Shown piece by piece: positions 1-7,096 of a stretch of DNA of 9,412 nt (position 1 is its first letter; each line of letters starts with the position of its first letter). This DNA is from Gemmatimonadota bacterium (GTDB taxonomy: Bacteria; Gemmatimonadota; Gemmatimonadetes; Longimicrobiales; Gaopeijiaceae). The position numbers and the translations under genes are program-made. The notes beneath the pieces were generated by a model. The model was given only the letters and a program-made list of their open reading frames with translations, was not told the DNA's origin and did no database searches. Location: assembly GCA_012959595.1 (NCBI GenBank), contig DUCW01000143.1, forward strand, positions 393 to 9,804, in the 5' to 3' direction.

Positions 1-272
1 TCCGTGTTGTCGTGCCCGCAGGGGCTTGTTTGAACCCCCAAACATACTGTTTGATTTATGTTTGACGTATGTATTATATTTTCAAGCTGTCTTAAATATG
101 CTGATGATAACCTTTTTGCCTGCAACCCGTCTGATGAAGTCTTTTTTTCTTCTTCTTTGCTTAATACACGTTCAATGACACGAAGTAATTTTGTTATATT
201 TACAGCGCCTGTCTTAGTGTTGTCACAGTAAATATTTCCTTTTTCAATATCACGGACAGAAATATTTGACAA
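1..272 (-). CDS. Unrecognised open frame, partial, runs off window edge
   Basis: Beyond the point where PurF homology ends, a different frame (+1 relative to purF) stays open for about 100 codons to the window edge. I place a possible start at the TTG at 270-272 because no ATG is in frame; there is no convincing Shine-Dalgarno sequence, so the start is uncertain. It begins LSNISVRDIEKGN and is hydrophilic and helix-like, with a charged stretch (SKEEEKK, about residues 42-48) and a late segment with two cysteines (VCLGVQTSPCGHDNT, close to the edge). The DNA is AT-rich, about 35% GC by hand count, unlike the purL-purB block. I do not recognise a family and assign no function. It could be the 5' part of a foreign gene brought next to purF, or a chance open frame in AT-rich DNA. 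The opposite strand also has a shorter open frame here, which lowers certainty. Confidence 0.35.
   Translation of the reverse strand, partial: MSNISVRDIEKGNIYCDNTKTGAVNITKLLRVIERVLSKEEEKKTSSDGLQAKRLSSAYLRQLENIIHTSNINQTVCLGVQTSPCGHDNT
27..65. repeat. Three direct copies of TGTTTGA, phased 21 and 11 bp
   Basis: The heptamer TGTTTGA occurs at 27-33, 48-54 and 59-65, with starts 21 and 11 bp apart, close to two and one helical turns. An inverted near-copy, CAAACA, lies at 39-44 and forms a 6-bp stem with 27-32. AAACATA (40-46) also pairs with TATGTTT (57-63). Such phased repeats can be protein-binding sites, but they also fall inside the open frame read on the minus strand, so they could be coding coincidence. 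No regulator is inferred. Confidence 0.3.
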
Positions 273-1368
273 CTTTTTTATGTATAAACTTGCCTCTAAA
301 TTCCAGATCGAGAATATTTAATTTTCTTCTCACTGATTTCTTCCTTTCCTCCTGATAAGGCATGATAAAAGTTCTACCGATATATCTGTTTTTAACAAAC
401 CCTTCTCTGTAAGGGGCTTCCAAGTCAACTGATAATTGAAGTGCCGCAGTGTTGGAACTCTCAGGAATAGGTATTACAACATCGATATCATGATTTGGAT
501 GTGACCTCTTGATACTTTCAGCCAATTTGGAACCCATTCTCATTCGTGATTTATAAACAGAAATTTCATCGATTTTTGAGTCGGGTCGTGAAAAATATAC
601 ATACTCAAAAATACACGGTCTTTTTTGAACAATTTCAGCACATTGTTGAGAAGACAATTTGCCGTTGTTGTCTATGAAAACAGCTTCACCTGGTTCTATG
701 TCCCTTTCTTTTATAAAACCTTGAGCCATGAATGAAGCATCTTCCGATGCCACTATGTATTCATTCCTGTATTTGCCCCGTCTTATTCCGAGAGATAGAG
801 GTCTGATTGCGTTGGTGTCCCTGAAAGCTAAAATTCCAAATCCCGTAATCAGAGCTATGACCGCGTAGGCACCATCACACCTTTTATGAGTTTCGGTTAC
901 AGCTTTGAAGATATGTCCTGGCGAGGGGTTTAGTTCTTTAAATTTCCCAAGCTCATGAGCGAATATGTTCAAGAGAACTTCAGAATCGGAGTCAGTGTTT
1001 AAGCGTCGCATCTCAGCTTGAAATAGTTCCTTGGCTAAAGTTTGCGAATTAGTAAGATTTCCATTATGTGCAAGACTGATTCCATATGGAGAGTTGACGT
1101 ACATAGGCTGAGAGAATTCTTTCCCCGCTCCTCCCGCGGTAGGATATCTCACGTGCCCTATTCCGTAATTTCCAGTTAGCTTCTCCATGTGATTTTGCCG
1201 GAACACATCTCGGACATAACCCATGGATTTTCGGCTGTTTAATTGTCCGGTTGCATCACAGACGACCATTCCCGCAGCATCTTGACCTCTATGTTGCAGC
1301 ATTAGGAGTGAATCGTAGATTTCACCAGCTACGTTAGTTTCCGCCGAAATACCGACTATTCCACACAT
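250..1368 (-). CDS. purF: Amidophosphoribosyltransferase PurF, C-terminally truncated
   Basis: PurF converts PRPP and glutamine to 5-phosphoribosylamine, the committed first step of purine synthesis. The N-terminal glutaminase domain is intact: Cys2 follows Met directly (MCGIVG, no propeptide, as in the E. coli type), then HRGQDAAG at 26-33, GHVRYPTAG at 71-79, and AHNGNLTN at 100-107. The transferase domain starts normally with FEYVYFSRPDS (254-264), VVIPIPESS (297-305) and GFVKNRYIGRTFIMP (323-337). Family similarity ends abruptly after LEFRGK, Lys360 (base 289). The next residues should be the PRPP loop, VLLVDDSIVRGTT in E. coli; here 12 unrelated codons lead to TGA. The protein is 372 residues against about 470-505 normally. 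Without the PRPP loop it should not make phosphoribosylamine, though glutaminase activity might survive. It begins 19 bp after purL, with GAGGA about 10 bases before ATG. GC is about 41%, lower than its neighbours and falling toward the break. The identity is certain; whether the gene is truly broken or the assembly is chimeric is open. Confidence 0.93.
   Translation of the reverse strand: MCGIVGISAETNVAGEIYDSLLMLQHRGQDAAGMVVCDATGQLNSRKSMGYVRDVFRQNHMEKLTGNYGIGHVRYPTAGGAGKEFSQPMYVNSPYGISLAHNGNLTNSQTLAKELFQAEMRRLNTDSDSEVLLNIFAHELGKFKELNPSPGHIFKAVTETHKRCDGAYAVIALITGFGILAFRDTNAIRPLSLGIRRGKYRNEYIVASEDASFMAQGFIKERDIEPGEAVFIDNNGKLSSQQCAEIVQKRPCIFEYVYFSRPDSKIDEISVYKSRMRMGSKLAESIKRSHPNHDIDVVIPIPESSNTAALQLSVDLEAPYREGFVKNRYIGRTFIMPYQEERKKSVRRKLNILDLEFRGKFIHKKVVKYFCP
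283..294. other. Breakpoint inside purF
   Basis: PurF homology is continuous through the GGC AAG codons (Gly-Lys, 294-289 on the minus strand) and absent from base 288 downward. The change is sharp and coincides with a shift to AT-rich DNA and to another open frame. No frame of the following 288 bases contains the expected PRPP-loop peptide, so this is not a simple frameshift. I see no transposon end, target duplication, intein splice motif or group II intron 5' end (GTGYG) at the join. It is either a real rearrangement or insertion, or a chimeric assembly join. Confidence 0.7.
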
Positions 1369-1387
1369 ATTCCTGGGTTCCTCTGGC

Positions 1388-3652
1388 TCACGACTCTTTT
1401 CTTTTGTCCATCAAGGTAGGGATGGCATTAAAAAATCTATTAGACATAGTTTCAATATCTAGTTCCATATTTCCGGTCCGACCTGCTATTCTGAAACCAT
1501 TCGAAGCAGGAACTACTTCTCCTATGAGACGACATGGGACTCCATGGTCTTTTGCGGTTTGCAAAACCTGGTTGCTTGAATTCTTTGCACAAGAGACTAG
1601 GATACGGCCCTGGGCTTCTCCAAAAAATAGTGGAATCGGTTCCAAGCGATCTTGTAGAATTATATCAACTCCGAATGGATCTGTTTTATTTCCAAGAGCA
1701 CTTTCGGCTAATGCACAAGCCAGTCCGCCCTCTGAAAGATCATGTGCAGATTGGAGTAGCTCTTGATTGATCATAGAAAGAACACTGTGTTGCAGTTGTC
1801 TTTCAGCCAAGAGATCAACAGCTGGAGGTTCTCCTGCGACTAGCCCTTCTGACACGTAGATATATTCGGATCCTCCCAATTCGTCTGTGTTGTTCCCGAG
1901 CAGTAGAATCACATCTCCTGATTCCTGAAAAAAAGGACGAGTCAAGTATTTAGTGTCATCTATGATTCCTACCATTCCTATTACAGGAGTGGGATAGATA
2001 GGAGTGCCACTGGTTTCGTTATAAAATGAAACATTTCCACCCGTCACCGGTGTTTCAAAAAGCTTGCAAGCCTCTGACATCCCGAGGACTGCCTCTCTAA
2101 ACTGATAATATATTTCAGGTTTAAGGGGGTTTCCGAAATTGAGATTGTTGGTGACAGCCATAGGCAAAGCTCCTACGCTCACCAGGTTTCTGGCTGCTTC
2201 TGCAACTGCTGCTTTAGTTCCCATTCTCGGGTTAAGGTAGACATAGCGACCATTGCAGTCTGTGGTTGCCGCGATTGCTTTGTTGTTTTCTCGGAGGCGG
2301 ATGACTCCGGCATCAGCACCTGGAGGGATTACCGTATTAGTCCTTACCGTGGTGTCATATTGTTGGTACAGCCAGCGTTTAGAACAGATATTTCCTGAAC
2401 CGAGGAGATCAAGGAATATTTCTTCATAACCTGATGATCTCGTTTTCAGGTGAGATAAATCTTTAGAGCGGAGATTCTTGATTTCTGAGGATTCTTTCCC
2501 CTCCCGTTCATAAGTCGGGCATCCTTCAGTGAGAGCTAGGCAGGGTATAGCTGCAACTGTTCTGCTTCCTTCTGTAACTCTAAACAGTCCATCATCAGTG
2601 ACACAGCCGATTTCATCTGCTTTAAGTTCCCATTTAGTTAAAATGTCCTGTATCTTTTTCAAATGTCCTGTTTTCACTACGACGAGCATTCGTTCTTGAG
2701 ATTCGGATAGAAGTATTTCGTAGGGAGTCATGTTGGGTTCGCGGACGGGGACTAAGTCGATATTGATTTCCACTCCGTTTCCTGAGCGGCCTCCCATTTC
2801 AGCGGCACTGGAGGTAATGCCTGCCGCACCCATATCCTGGATGCCAGTGATATATCCACTATGAATGAGTTCTAAACTTGCTTCCAGTAATAGTTTTTCC
2901 GTAAAGGGGTCCCCTACTTGTACCTGTGGCCTACTAGATTGTGAATCTTCACTGAGTTCTTCGGAAGCGAATGTTGCCCCGTGGATACCGTCTCTACCAG
3001 TGGCTGTTCCTACAGCTACCAGAAGGTTGCCGACACCTTCAGCCTCACCCTTAATAAGACTGTCTCTTTTCATTAGACCGAGACACATAGCATTGACAAT
3101 AGGATTGTCTTCATAGCCTTTATCGAAGAAGACTTCTCCGCCTATATTTGGAATTCCTACGCAGTTGCCGTAGTCTCCCACACCTTGAACCACTCCTGAA
3201 AAGAGGAATCGGACACGTCCTGAATTGAGGTCGCCGAATCTAAGTGAATCTAGTATCGCAATTGGGCGAGCTCCCATTGTAAAAATATCCCTGAGGATAC
3301 CACCAACTCCAGTTGCTGCTCCCTGGTAAGGTTCTACCGCTGAAGGATGATTGTGAGATTCGATTTTAAAGACTAGAGCGAGGTCGTCTCCAATGTCGAT
3401 AACACCCGCATTTTCTCCCGGGCCTTGAATTACCCAAGGTGCTTTAGTCGGCAATAGCTTTAGCATTCTCTTTGAATTCTTATAGCCGCAATGTTCCGAC
3501 CACATTGCACTAAATACACCTAATTCAGTGAAAGAAGGTTCCCTTGTTAATATTTCCCGTATTTTCTGATATTCAGAAGGTGACAGACCATGTTCACTGA
3601 CTAATTCTGGTGTGATCTGCGGGTCTCCTGGTCTAGATTGTGGACTCAACAC
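1388..3652 (-). CDS. purL: Phosphoribosylformylglycinamidine synthase, large subunit PurL
   Basis: PurL is the ATP-dependent synthetase subunit that turns FGAR into FGAM, using ammonia delivered by PurQ. It is 754 residues, the usual size for the small-PurL form that works with separate PurS and PurQ (the fused form is about 1,300). Visible motifs include WSEHCGYKNS at 51-60 with the conserved His54, the ESHNHPS motif at 98-104, the following GAATGVGGILRD, TGRDGIHGATFASEE near 218-231, IQDMGAAGITSSAAEM near 271-286, and SESQERM near 316-322. The second, pseudo-symmetric half carries TGGNVSFYNET. The start is GTG at 3650-3652, four bases after the purQ stop; an AAAAAAGG ribosome site within the purQ tail lies 9 bases upstream. 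The next codon is TTG, a possible alternative. It belongs to the purS-purQ-purL set, and translation is probably coupled to purQ. Nothing in it looks damaged. Confidence 0.97.
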   Translation of the reverse strand: MLSPQSRPGDPQITPELVSEHGLSPSEYQKIREILTREPSFTELGVFSAMWSEHCGYKNSKRMLKLLPTKAPWVIQGPGENAGVIDIGDDLALVFKIESHNHPSAVEPYQGAATGVGGILRDIFTMGARPIAILDSLRFGDLNSGRVRFLFSGVVQGVGDYGNCVGIPNIGGEVFFDKGYEDNPIVNAMCLGLMKRDSLIKGEAEGVGNLLVAVGTATGRDGIHGATFASEELSEDSQSSRPQVQVGDPFTEKLLLEASLELIHSGYITGIQDMGAAGITSSAAEMGGRSGNGVEINIDLVPVREPNMTPYEILLSESQERMLVVVKTGHLKKIQDILTKWELKADEIGCVTDDGLFRVTEGSRTVAAIPCLALTEGCPTYEREGKESSEIKNLRSKDLSHLKTRSSGYEEIFLDLLGSGNICSKRWLYQQYDTTVRTNTVIPPGADAGVIRLRENNKAIAATTDCNGRYVYLNPRMGTKAAVAEAARNLVSVGALPMAVTNNLNFGNPLKPEIYYQFREAVLGMSEACKLFETPVTGGNVSFYNETSGTPIYPTPVIGMVGIIDDTKYLTRPFFQESGDVILLLGNNTDELGGSEYIYVSEGLVAGEPPAVDLLAERQLQHSVLSMINQELLQSAHDLSEGGLACALAESALGNKTDPFGVDIILQDRLEPIPLFFGEAQGRILVSCAKNSSNQVLQTAKDHGVPCRLIGEVVPASNGFRIAGRTGNMELDIETMSNRFFNAIPTLMDKRKES

Positions 3653-3656
3653 AAAA

Positions 3657-4358
3657 TTATACCTTTTTTGAGGCTGAAATATGGTTTAAGAGGCTTTTGA
3701 AGAGATCAAGTCCGTCTACTGACCCCAAGATGTTTTCTACAGCTCTTTCGGGATGCGGCATCATTCCCATAACATTACCCCTAGTGTTGATGATACCGGC
3801 GATGTTGTTGGCTGACCCGTTAGGGTTACTTCCATCTGTAGATTTTCCTTGAGGATCTATGTATCTGAACATGACACGACCTTCCTCTTCAAGTTGTGCC
3901 AGGGTCTCTTCATTGGCGTAGTAATTGCCCTCTGCGTGAGCTATGGGCATTCGTAGCTTTCTTTCGGGTTTGTATAGCTCTGTAAAGATTGTGGAGTTAT
4001 TTTCGACACTCAGGGCGACTTCTTTACTGCAAAACAACAGTGAGTTATTTCGCAAGAGTGCTCCTGGAAGCAAATTCGCTTCACAGAGCATCTGGAAACC
4101 GTTACAGATTCCTAGGACTGGTCCACCGTGGCCAGCAAATTCTTTCACTGCTTCCATGATTGGGCTCATTGTAGCAATCGCCCCAGCTCTGAGATAATCG
4201 CCATAGGAAAATCCTCCTGGGAGCATTACGGCGTCAACTTTCCCTAGGGATGAATCTCGATGCCAGCGAAACTCCGGATCACCTCCAACTAGCTGCACGC
4301 ATTTATAAAGATCGTAGTCGCAGTTGGACCCGGGGAATGTTATAATTGCAACTTTCAT
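3657..4358 (-). CDS. purQ: Phosphoribosylformylglycinamidine synthase, glutaminase subunit PurQ
   Basis: PurQ is the class I glutamine amidotransferase subunit of FGAM synthase. It hydrolyses glutamine and passes ammonia to PurL. The 233-residue length is normal for the family (about 225-235). The protein opens with VAIITFPGSNCDYD, then shows LPGGFSYGDYLR at 46-57. The nucleophile is Cys85 in GICNGFQ (83-89), and the partner His202 and Glu204 are in MPHPE (200-204), completing the Cys-His-Glu triad. Its ATG overlaps the purS stop codon as ATGA (4355-4358), a classic coupling arrangement, and a GGGA about 7 bases upstream is only a weak ribosome site. Its stop lies four bases before the purL start, so the three subunits should be made in matched amounts. 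Confidence 0.97.
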   Translation of the reverse strand: MKVAIITFPGSNCDYDLYKCVQLVGGDPEFRWHRDSSLGKVDAVMLPGGFSYGDYLRAGAIATMSPIMEAVKEFAGHGGPVLGICNGFQMLCEANLLPGALLRNNSLLFCSKEVALSVENNSTIFTELYKPERKLRMPIAHAEGNYYANEETLAQLEEEGRVMFRYIDPQGKSTDGSNPNGSANNIAGIINTRGNVMGMMPHPERAVENILGSVDGLDLFKSLLNHISASKKV

Positions 4359-4624
4359 CCAGAGTTCCCACTGTCTTCCAGAAGTTTGATCTCGAAGTCT
4401 TCAGTCACCGGGTTGGCAAGTAGGCGTTGACACATAGAAGTCGCGTGATCTATGGCATCTTGTGGAGAGTCGGCATCAAGCTCTATGAGTAGGAGTTTGC
4501 CGACTCTGACGTCGTGAATATCACTATAATTCAAAGATTGCAAACCGCTCTGTATAGCTTTTCCTTCAGGATCTAGCAAGCCAGGACGGGGAACTACTCT
4601 AATTTCTAAACGAAGACGGCTCAC
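4355..4624 (-). CDS. purS: Phosphoribosylformylglycinamidine synthase subunit PurS
   Basis: PurS is the small subunit that bridges PurL and PurQ in the FGAM synthase complex and is needed for ammonia transfer. The 89-residue product fits the family (about 80-90). It has the typical pattern of an N-terminal strand (LRLEIRVVPRPGLLDPEG), a helix with AIQSGLQSLNY, a strand with VRVGKLLLIEL, and a C-terminal helix and strand ending with the usual NPVTEDFEI. The start is GTG at 4622-4624, overlapping the pssA stop as GTGA. A purine-rich AGAGGG sits 4 bases before it and supports the choice. Position directly before purQ and purL confirms the call, since PurS alone is short and poorly conserved. Confidence 0.95.
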   Translation of the reverse strand: MSRLRLEIRVVPRPGLLDPEGKAIQSGLQSLNYSDIHDVRVGKLLLIELDADSPQDAIDHATSMCQRLLANPVTEDFEIKLLEDSGNSG

Positions 4625-5502
4625 CTTTCCCTCTCCCTTTTTGTAGGTTGATGATGTATTGATTCTTCTTGGGATCTCATTGCAGTAAATTCTCCGTAGT
4701 CGACTGTCCTTACCTCTTCAGATTCATTTCCAAGGATTTCCAATAATGGATCTTTTTCCGGCAATCTCTCCAATAAACCATGAATCACTGCTCGGCTCAA
4801 TCCCCATAACGTATATCCAAGGAGTGCTGGGAAAAAATAGTAAGAAGGCATGGAAATGGCGACTAGAATGTTTAGTGACATCCAAAGAGACGCCAAAATA
4901 CCCTTGATCGATCGAAAGCTAATTTGTGGAACTAAGGCATAGGGGATGTTGCTTAGCATCAGAGCACTCAGGACAATCAATAGGATGGCGTTTATCCTAG
5001 ACCAGGGCATGGTTTGCAGATATTCACGGAAAATCAAGGTTTGGCTGAAGGGATAAAAAGTAGCGAGGATGATGCCAGCTGTAGGACAAGGGAGGCCATG
5101 AAAATATTTTTTTTGTACTCCAGCTTGTTCAATATTGAACCGAGCCAGTCGCACCACCACTGCCATTAAGTAACTGAACGGTAACATCCAACTCCAATTT
5201 CCATCAGAAAAATAGAGTGTATACACAATGAAGGATGGAGCTACTCCAAATGAAATTGCATCTACTAAGGAATCGAGCTCAGCACCGAATTTCGATCCAG
5301 TCCTTGTTGCACGAGCGATCCGCCCATCCAGCAAGTCAATGATGGCGGCCCAGACTACAAACCATCCTGCTTCCAGGAAATCTCCACGGGTTGTTGCAAC
5401 TATAGCGTAAAATCCGAAGAATAGGTTTGCTAAAGTGAACGCCGAGGGAAGGATTATTATTCCTTTTCTTAGTTTCTTGGTGGGGTTGTCCTGGTCTCTC
5501 AT
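4621..5502 (-). CDS. pssA: CDP-diacylglycerol-serine O-phosphatidyltransferase PssA
   Basis: PssA is an integral membrane enzyme that joins CDP-diacylglycerol and serine to give phosphatidylserine, which the neighbouring Psd decarboxylates. The full CDP-alcohol phosphotransferase motif, D-x2-D-G-x2-A-R-x8-G-x3-D-x3-D, is present in DLLDGRIARA and LDSLVDAISFG (residues 56-81 from the ATG chosen here). Several hydrophobic segments surround it, starting with LPSAFTLANLFFGFYAIV. I chose the ATG at 5500-5502, four bases after the psd stop, giving 293 residues. An in-frame TTG at 5515-5517 would add five residues and overlap psd; neither has a clear ribosome site. The last roughly 50 residues form a hydrophilic tail, longer than in many homologues, ending KRERER. 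Those last codons also form the purS ribosome site. It is embedded in a purine operon, which is unusual. Confidence 0.95.
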   Translation of the reverse strand: MRDQDNPTKKLRKGIIILPSAFTLANLFFGFYAIVATTRGDFLEAGWFVVWAAIIDLLDGRIARATRTGSKFGAELDSLVDAISFGVAPSFIVYTLYFSDGNWSWMLPFSYLMAVVVRLARFNIEQAGVQKKYFHGLPCPTAGIILATFYPFSQTLIFREYLQTMPWSRINAILLIVLSALMLSNIPYALVPQISFRSIKGILASLWMSLNILVAISMPSYYFFPALLGYTLWGLSRAVIHGLLERLPEKDPLLEILGNESEEVRTVDYGEFTAMRSQEESIHHQPTKRERER

Positions 5503-5506
5503 GAAT

Positions 5507-6163
5507 TCAGTTTGCAAGAGGTGTTGATCGGGCTAAAATAGTAGAGCCCCCTTTGGATGTGTCGCCCACTGAACACTCAATGTTCCAGTGGCTAGGAATG
5601 AAAAGGTCCACACGTGACCCGAAACGAATCAATCCGATACGTTCTCCTACTTCCAGGTTGCTATTTAGTTCAGGGTAGGTGGCAATCCTACGAGCTATAA
5701 GACCAGCGATTTGTCTCACCAGTATGTTGCCATTCTTGGTGGATATGCCCAATGAAGACTGCTCATTTTCCTCACTTGCTTTGTCATTCCAGGCGGCCAA
5801 GTATTTTCCACTTCGGTAATTCCGGTGAGTCACCTTGCCAGCCATAGGAGCACGTTGTACATGTACATTGAAGATACTCAAAAATATTGAAATGCGCTGA
5901 CACGATCCACCGAAGAAAGAGGGTTCATCAATCTCTCTGATTGAGATGATTTTTCCGTCAGCTGGTGAGATTGCAAAATCTTCACCTGATGGTGCGGTTC
6001 TGGACGGATCTCGAAAAAACCAGGCGACAAAGATTGTAAGGATGGTCAAAGAGATAGCAGGGATTGTAGACCATTGTCCCAGAGTCGTAGCTTTCAACCA
6101 TGTGGCAACCGACATCAACAGTCCAATTGCTATAAAAGGGTAACCCTCTTTAGCGAATTTCAT
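5507..6163 (-). CDS. psd: Phosphatidylserine decarboxylase proenzyme, short form
   Basis: Psd decarboxylates phosphatidylserine to phosphatidylethanolamine at the inner membrane. The 218-residue length and motif pattern are those of the short, archaeal/rhizobial-like class rather than the ~320-residue E. coli form. The proenzyme should cut itself between Gly182 and Ser183 in IRFGSRVDLFIP, making a beta chain of 182 residues and an alpha chain whose N-terminal Ser becomes the pyruvoyl group. The likely partner residues Asp69 (SPADG, 66-70) and His101 (NVHVQRAP, 99-106) are present. Two hydrophobic stretches near residues 8-24 and 33-50 should anchor it. It starts at ATG five bases after the purC stop with no clear ribosome site, so translation is probably coupled. 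The adjacent pssA makes its substrate. Confidence 0.95.
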   Translation of the reverse strand: MKFAKEGYPFIAIGLLMSVATWLKATTLGQWSTIPAISLTILTIFVAWFFRDPSRTAPSGEDFAISPADGKIISIREIDEPSFFGGSCQRISIFLSIFNVHVQRAPMAGKVTHRNYRSGKYLAAWNDKASEENEQSSLGISTKNGNILVRQIAGLIARRIATYPELNSNLEVGERIGLIRFGSRVDLFIPSHWNIECSVGDTSKGGSTILARSTPLAN

Positions 6164-6168
6164 CTATT

Positions 6169-7092
6169 TTAGTCAAACTTGGGGGAGGTGAATGAGTCCA
6201 AGTCTGTTCCTGTTAAAGCCCTGAAGATCTTGAGGTATCTTGAAGTGGTTTCACTAACTACATCATTTGTCAGATCAGGAGGGGGAGGTTGCTTATTCCA
6301 GGTAGAAATGGCATCTAGAAAATCCCTTACAGGTTGCTTGTCCAAAGAAGGTTGTTTTTCTCCGGCCTTATAGGTTTCTGCGGGCCAGAACCTAGACGAA
6401 TCGGGAGTCAGGACTTCGTCTATCAAAAGCAATCGTCCGTCTGAATGATGTCCGAACTCGAATTTAGTATCGGCCAAGATGATCCCACGTTCACGAGCGA
6501 AGTTTGCACCATGAGTGTATATATGAAAGGAGAGGCCTCTGAGTTTTTGTGCTTCAGCTTCACCTTGAATGTTGATCACTTCAGTAAAGGTGATGTTTTC
6601 ATCGTGTCCCGTAGTTGCTTTGGTGGAAGGTGAAAAAATTGGTTCTGGTAGAGGTCCATTTTCTATTAGACCAGCTGGAAGTGTTTCTCCAGCTAACGTT
6701 CCAGAATTTCGGTATTCTTTCCAAGCAGAACCCGATATGTAGCCTCTGACCACACATTCGACCATCACTGGTTTTGTCTTATGGACCAGCATGCTTCTAT
6801 TCTCCCAGTTGGCTCTGCAATGTTCGAGGCTGGGAAACCTGGCCAATATCTCTTGAGTGTCGACAGTGATCAGGTGATGATCAAGGACGTCTCTAAGCGA
6901 ATCCAGCCACCAAGCTGTGAGTTTAGTCAGGACTTCTCCTTTTCTCGGAATAGTCTGAGGTAGGATTACGTCGAAAGCACTCACACGGTCACTGGCCACC
7001 ATCAATAGCTGTTGATCAGAAACTTTATAGACATCTCTTACTTTTCCTTGATGGATCATAGGGAAAGGTATCTGGCTGCTCTTTTCGTTCAT
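6169..7092 (-). CDS. purC: Phosphoribosylaminoimidazole-succinocarboxamide synthase PurC
   Basis: PurC (SAICAR synthetase) couples CAIR and aspartate with ATP use. From the chosen ATG the protein has 307 residues, the long form like yeast Ade1 (306) rather than the ~240-residue E. coli form. Motifs in order are QGKVRDVY at 15-22, VASDRVSAFD at 32-41, VVRGYISGSAWKEY at 114-127, STKATTGHDENI at 156-167, ADTKFEFG at 207-214 and IDEVLTPDSSRFWP at 224-237. The extra C-terminal part (QPVRDFLDAI and onwards) is typical of the long class. An in-frame GTG at 7117-7119 would add nine residues and overlap purB by 23 bases. I prefer the ATG at 7090-7092, which follows the purB stop by four bases, the same spacing as psd-pssA and purQ-purL. 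No strong ribosome site precedes either. Its product is the substrate of neighbouring PurB. Confidence 0.96.
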   Translation of the reverse strand: MNEKSSQIPFPMIHQGKVRDVYKVSDQQLLMVASDRVSAFDVILPQTIPRKGEVLTKLTAWWLDSLRDVLDHHLITVDTQEILARFPSLEHCRANWENRSMLVHKTKPVMVECVVRGYISGSAWKEYRNSGTLAGETLPAGLIENGPLPEPIFSPSTKATTGHDENITFTEVINIQGEAEAQKLRGLSFHIYTHGANFARERGIILADTKFEFGHHSDGRLLLIDEVLTPDSSRFWPAETYKAGEKQPSLDKQPVRDFLDAISTWNKQPPPPDLTNDVVSETTSRYLKIFRALTGTDLDSFTSPKFD

Positions 7093-7096
7093 CTTA

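Noticed and set aside
14..31. Possible plus-strand terminator, GCCC-GCAG-GGGC followed by TTGTTT
   Set aside because: The stem is only four base pairs and the T-run is interrupted. It could end a convergent gene beyond the edge, but the evidence is too weak to call.
2..178. Plus-strand open frame at the left edge, about 58 codons ending in TGA
   Set aside because: It is the reverse side of the Lys/Glu-rich minus-strand frame, which gives it a spurious Leu/Phe-rich look, so I preferred the longer minus-strand frame.
250..300. Intein, group II intron or simple frameshift as the cause of the purF break
   Set aside because: The purF frame hits a stop at once, so there is no in-frame intein. The join does not start GTGYG, and no downstream frame resumes PurF within the window.
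1404..1770. Plus-strand open frames of 78 and 120 codons opposite purL
   Set aside because: They lie wholly inside the well-conserved purL gene on the other strand, have no family features and are shadows of its codon pattern.
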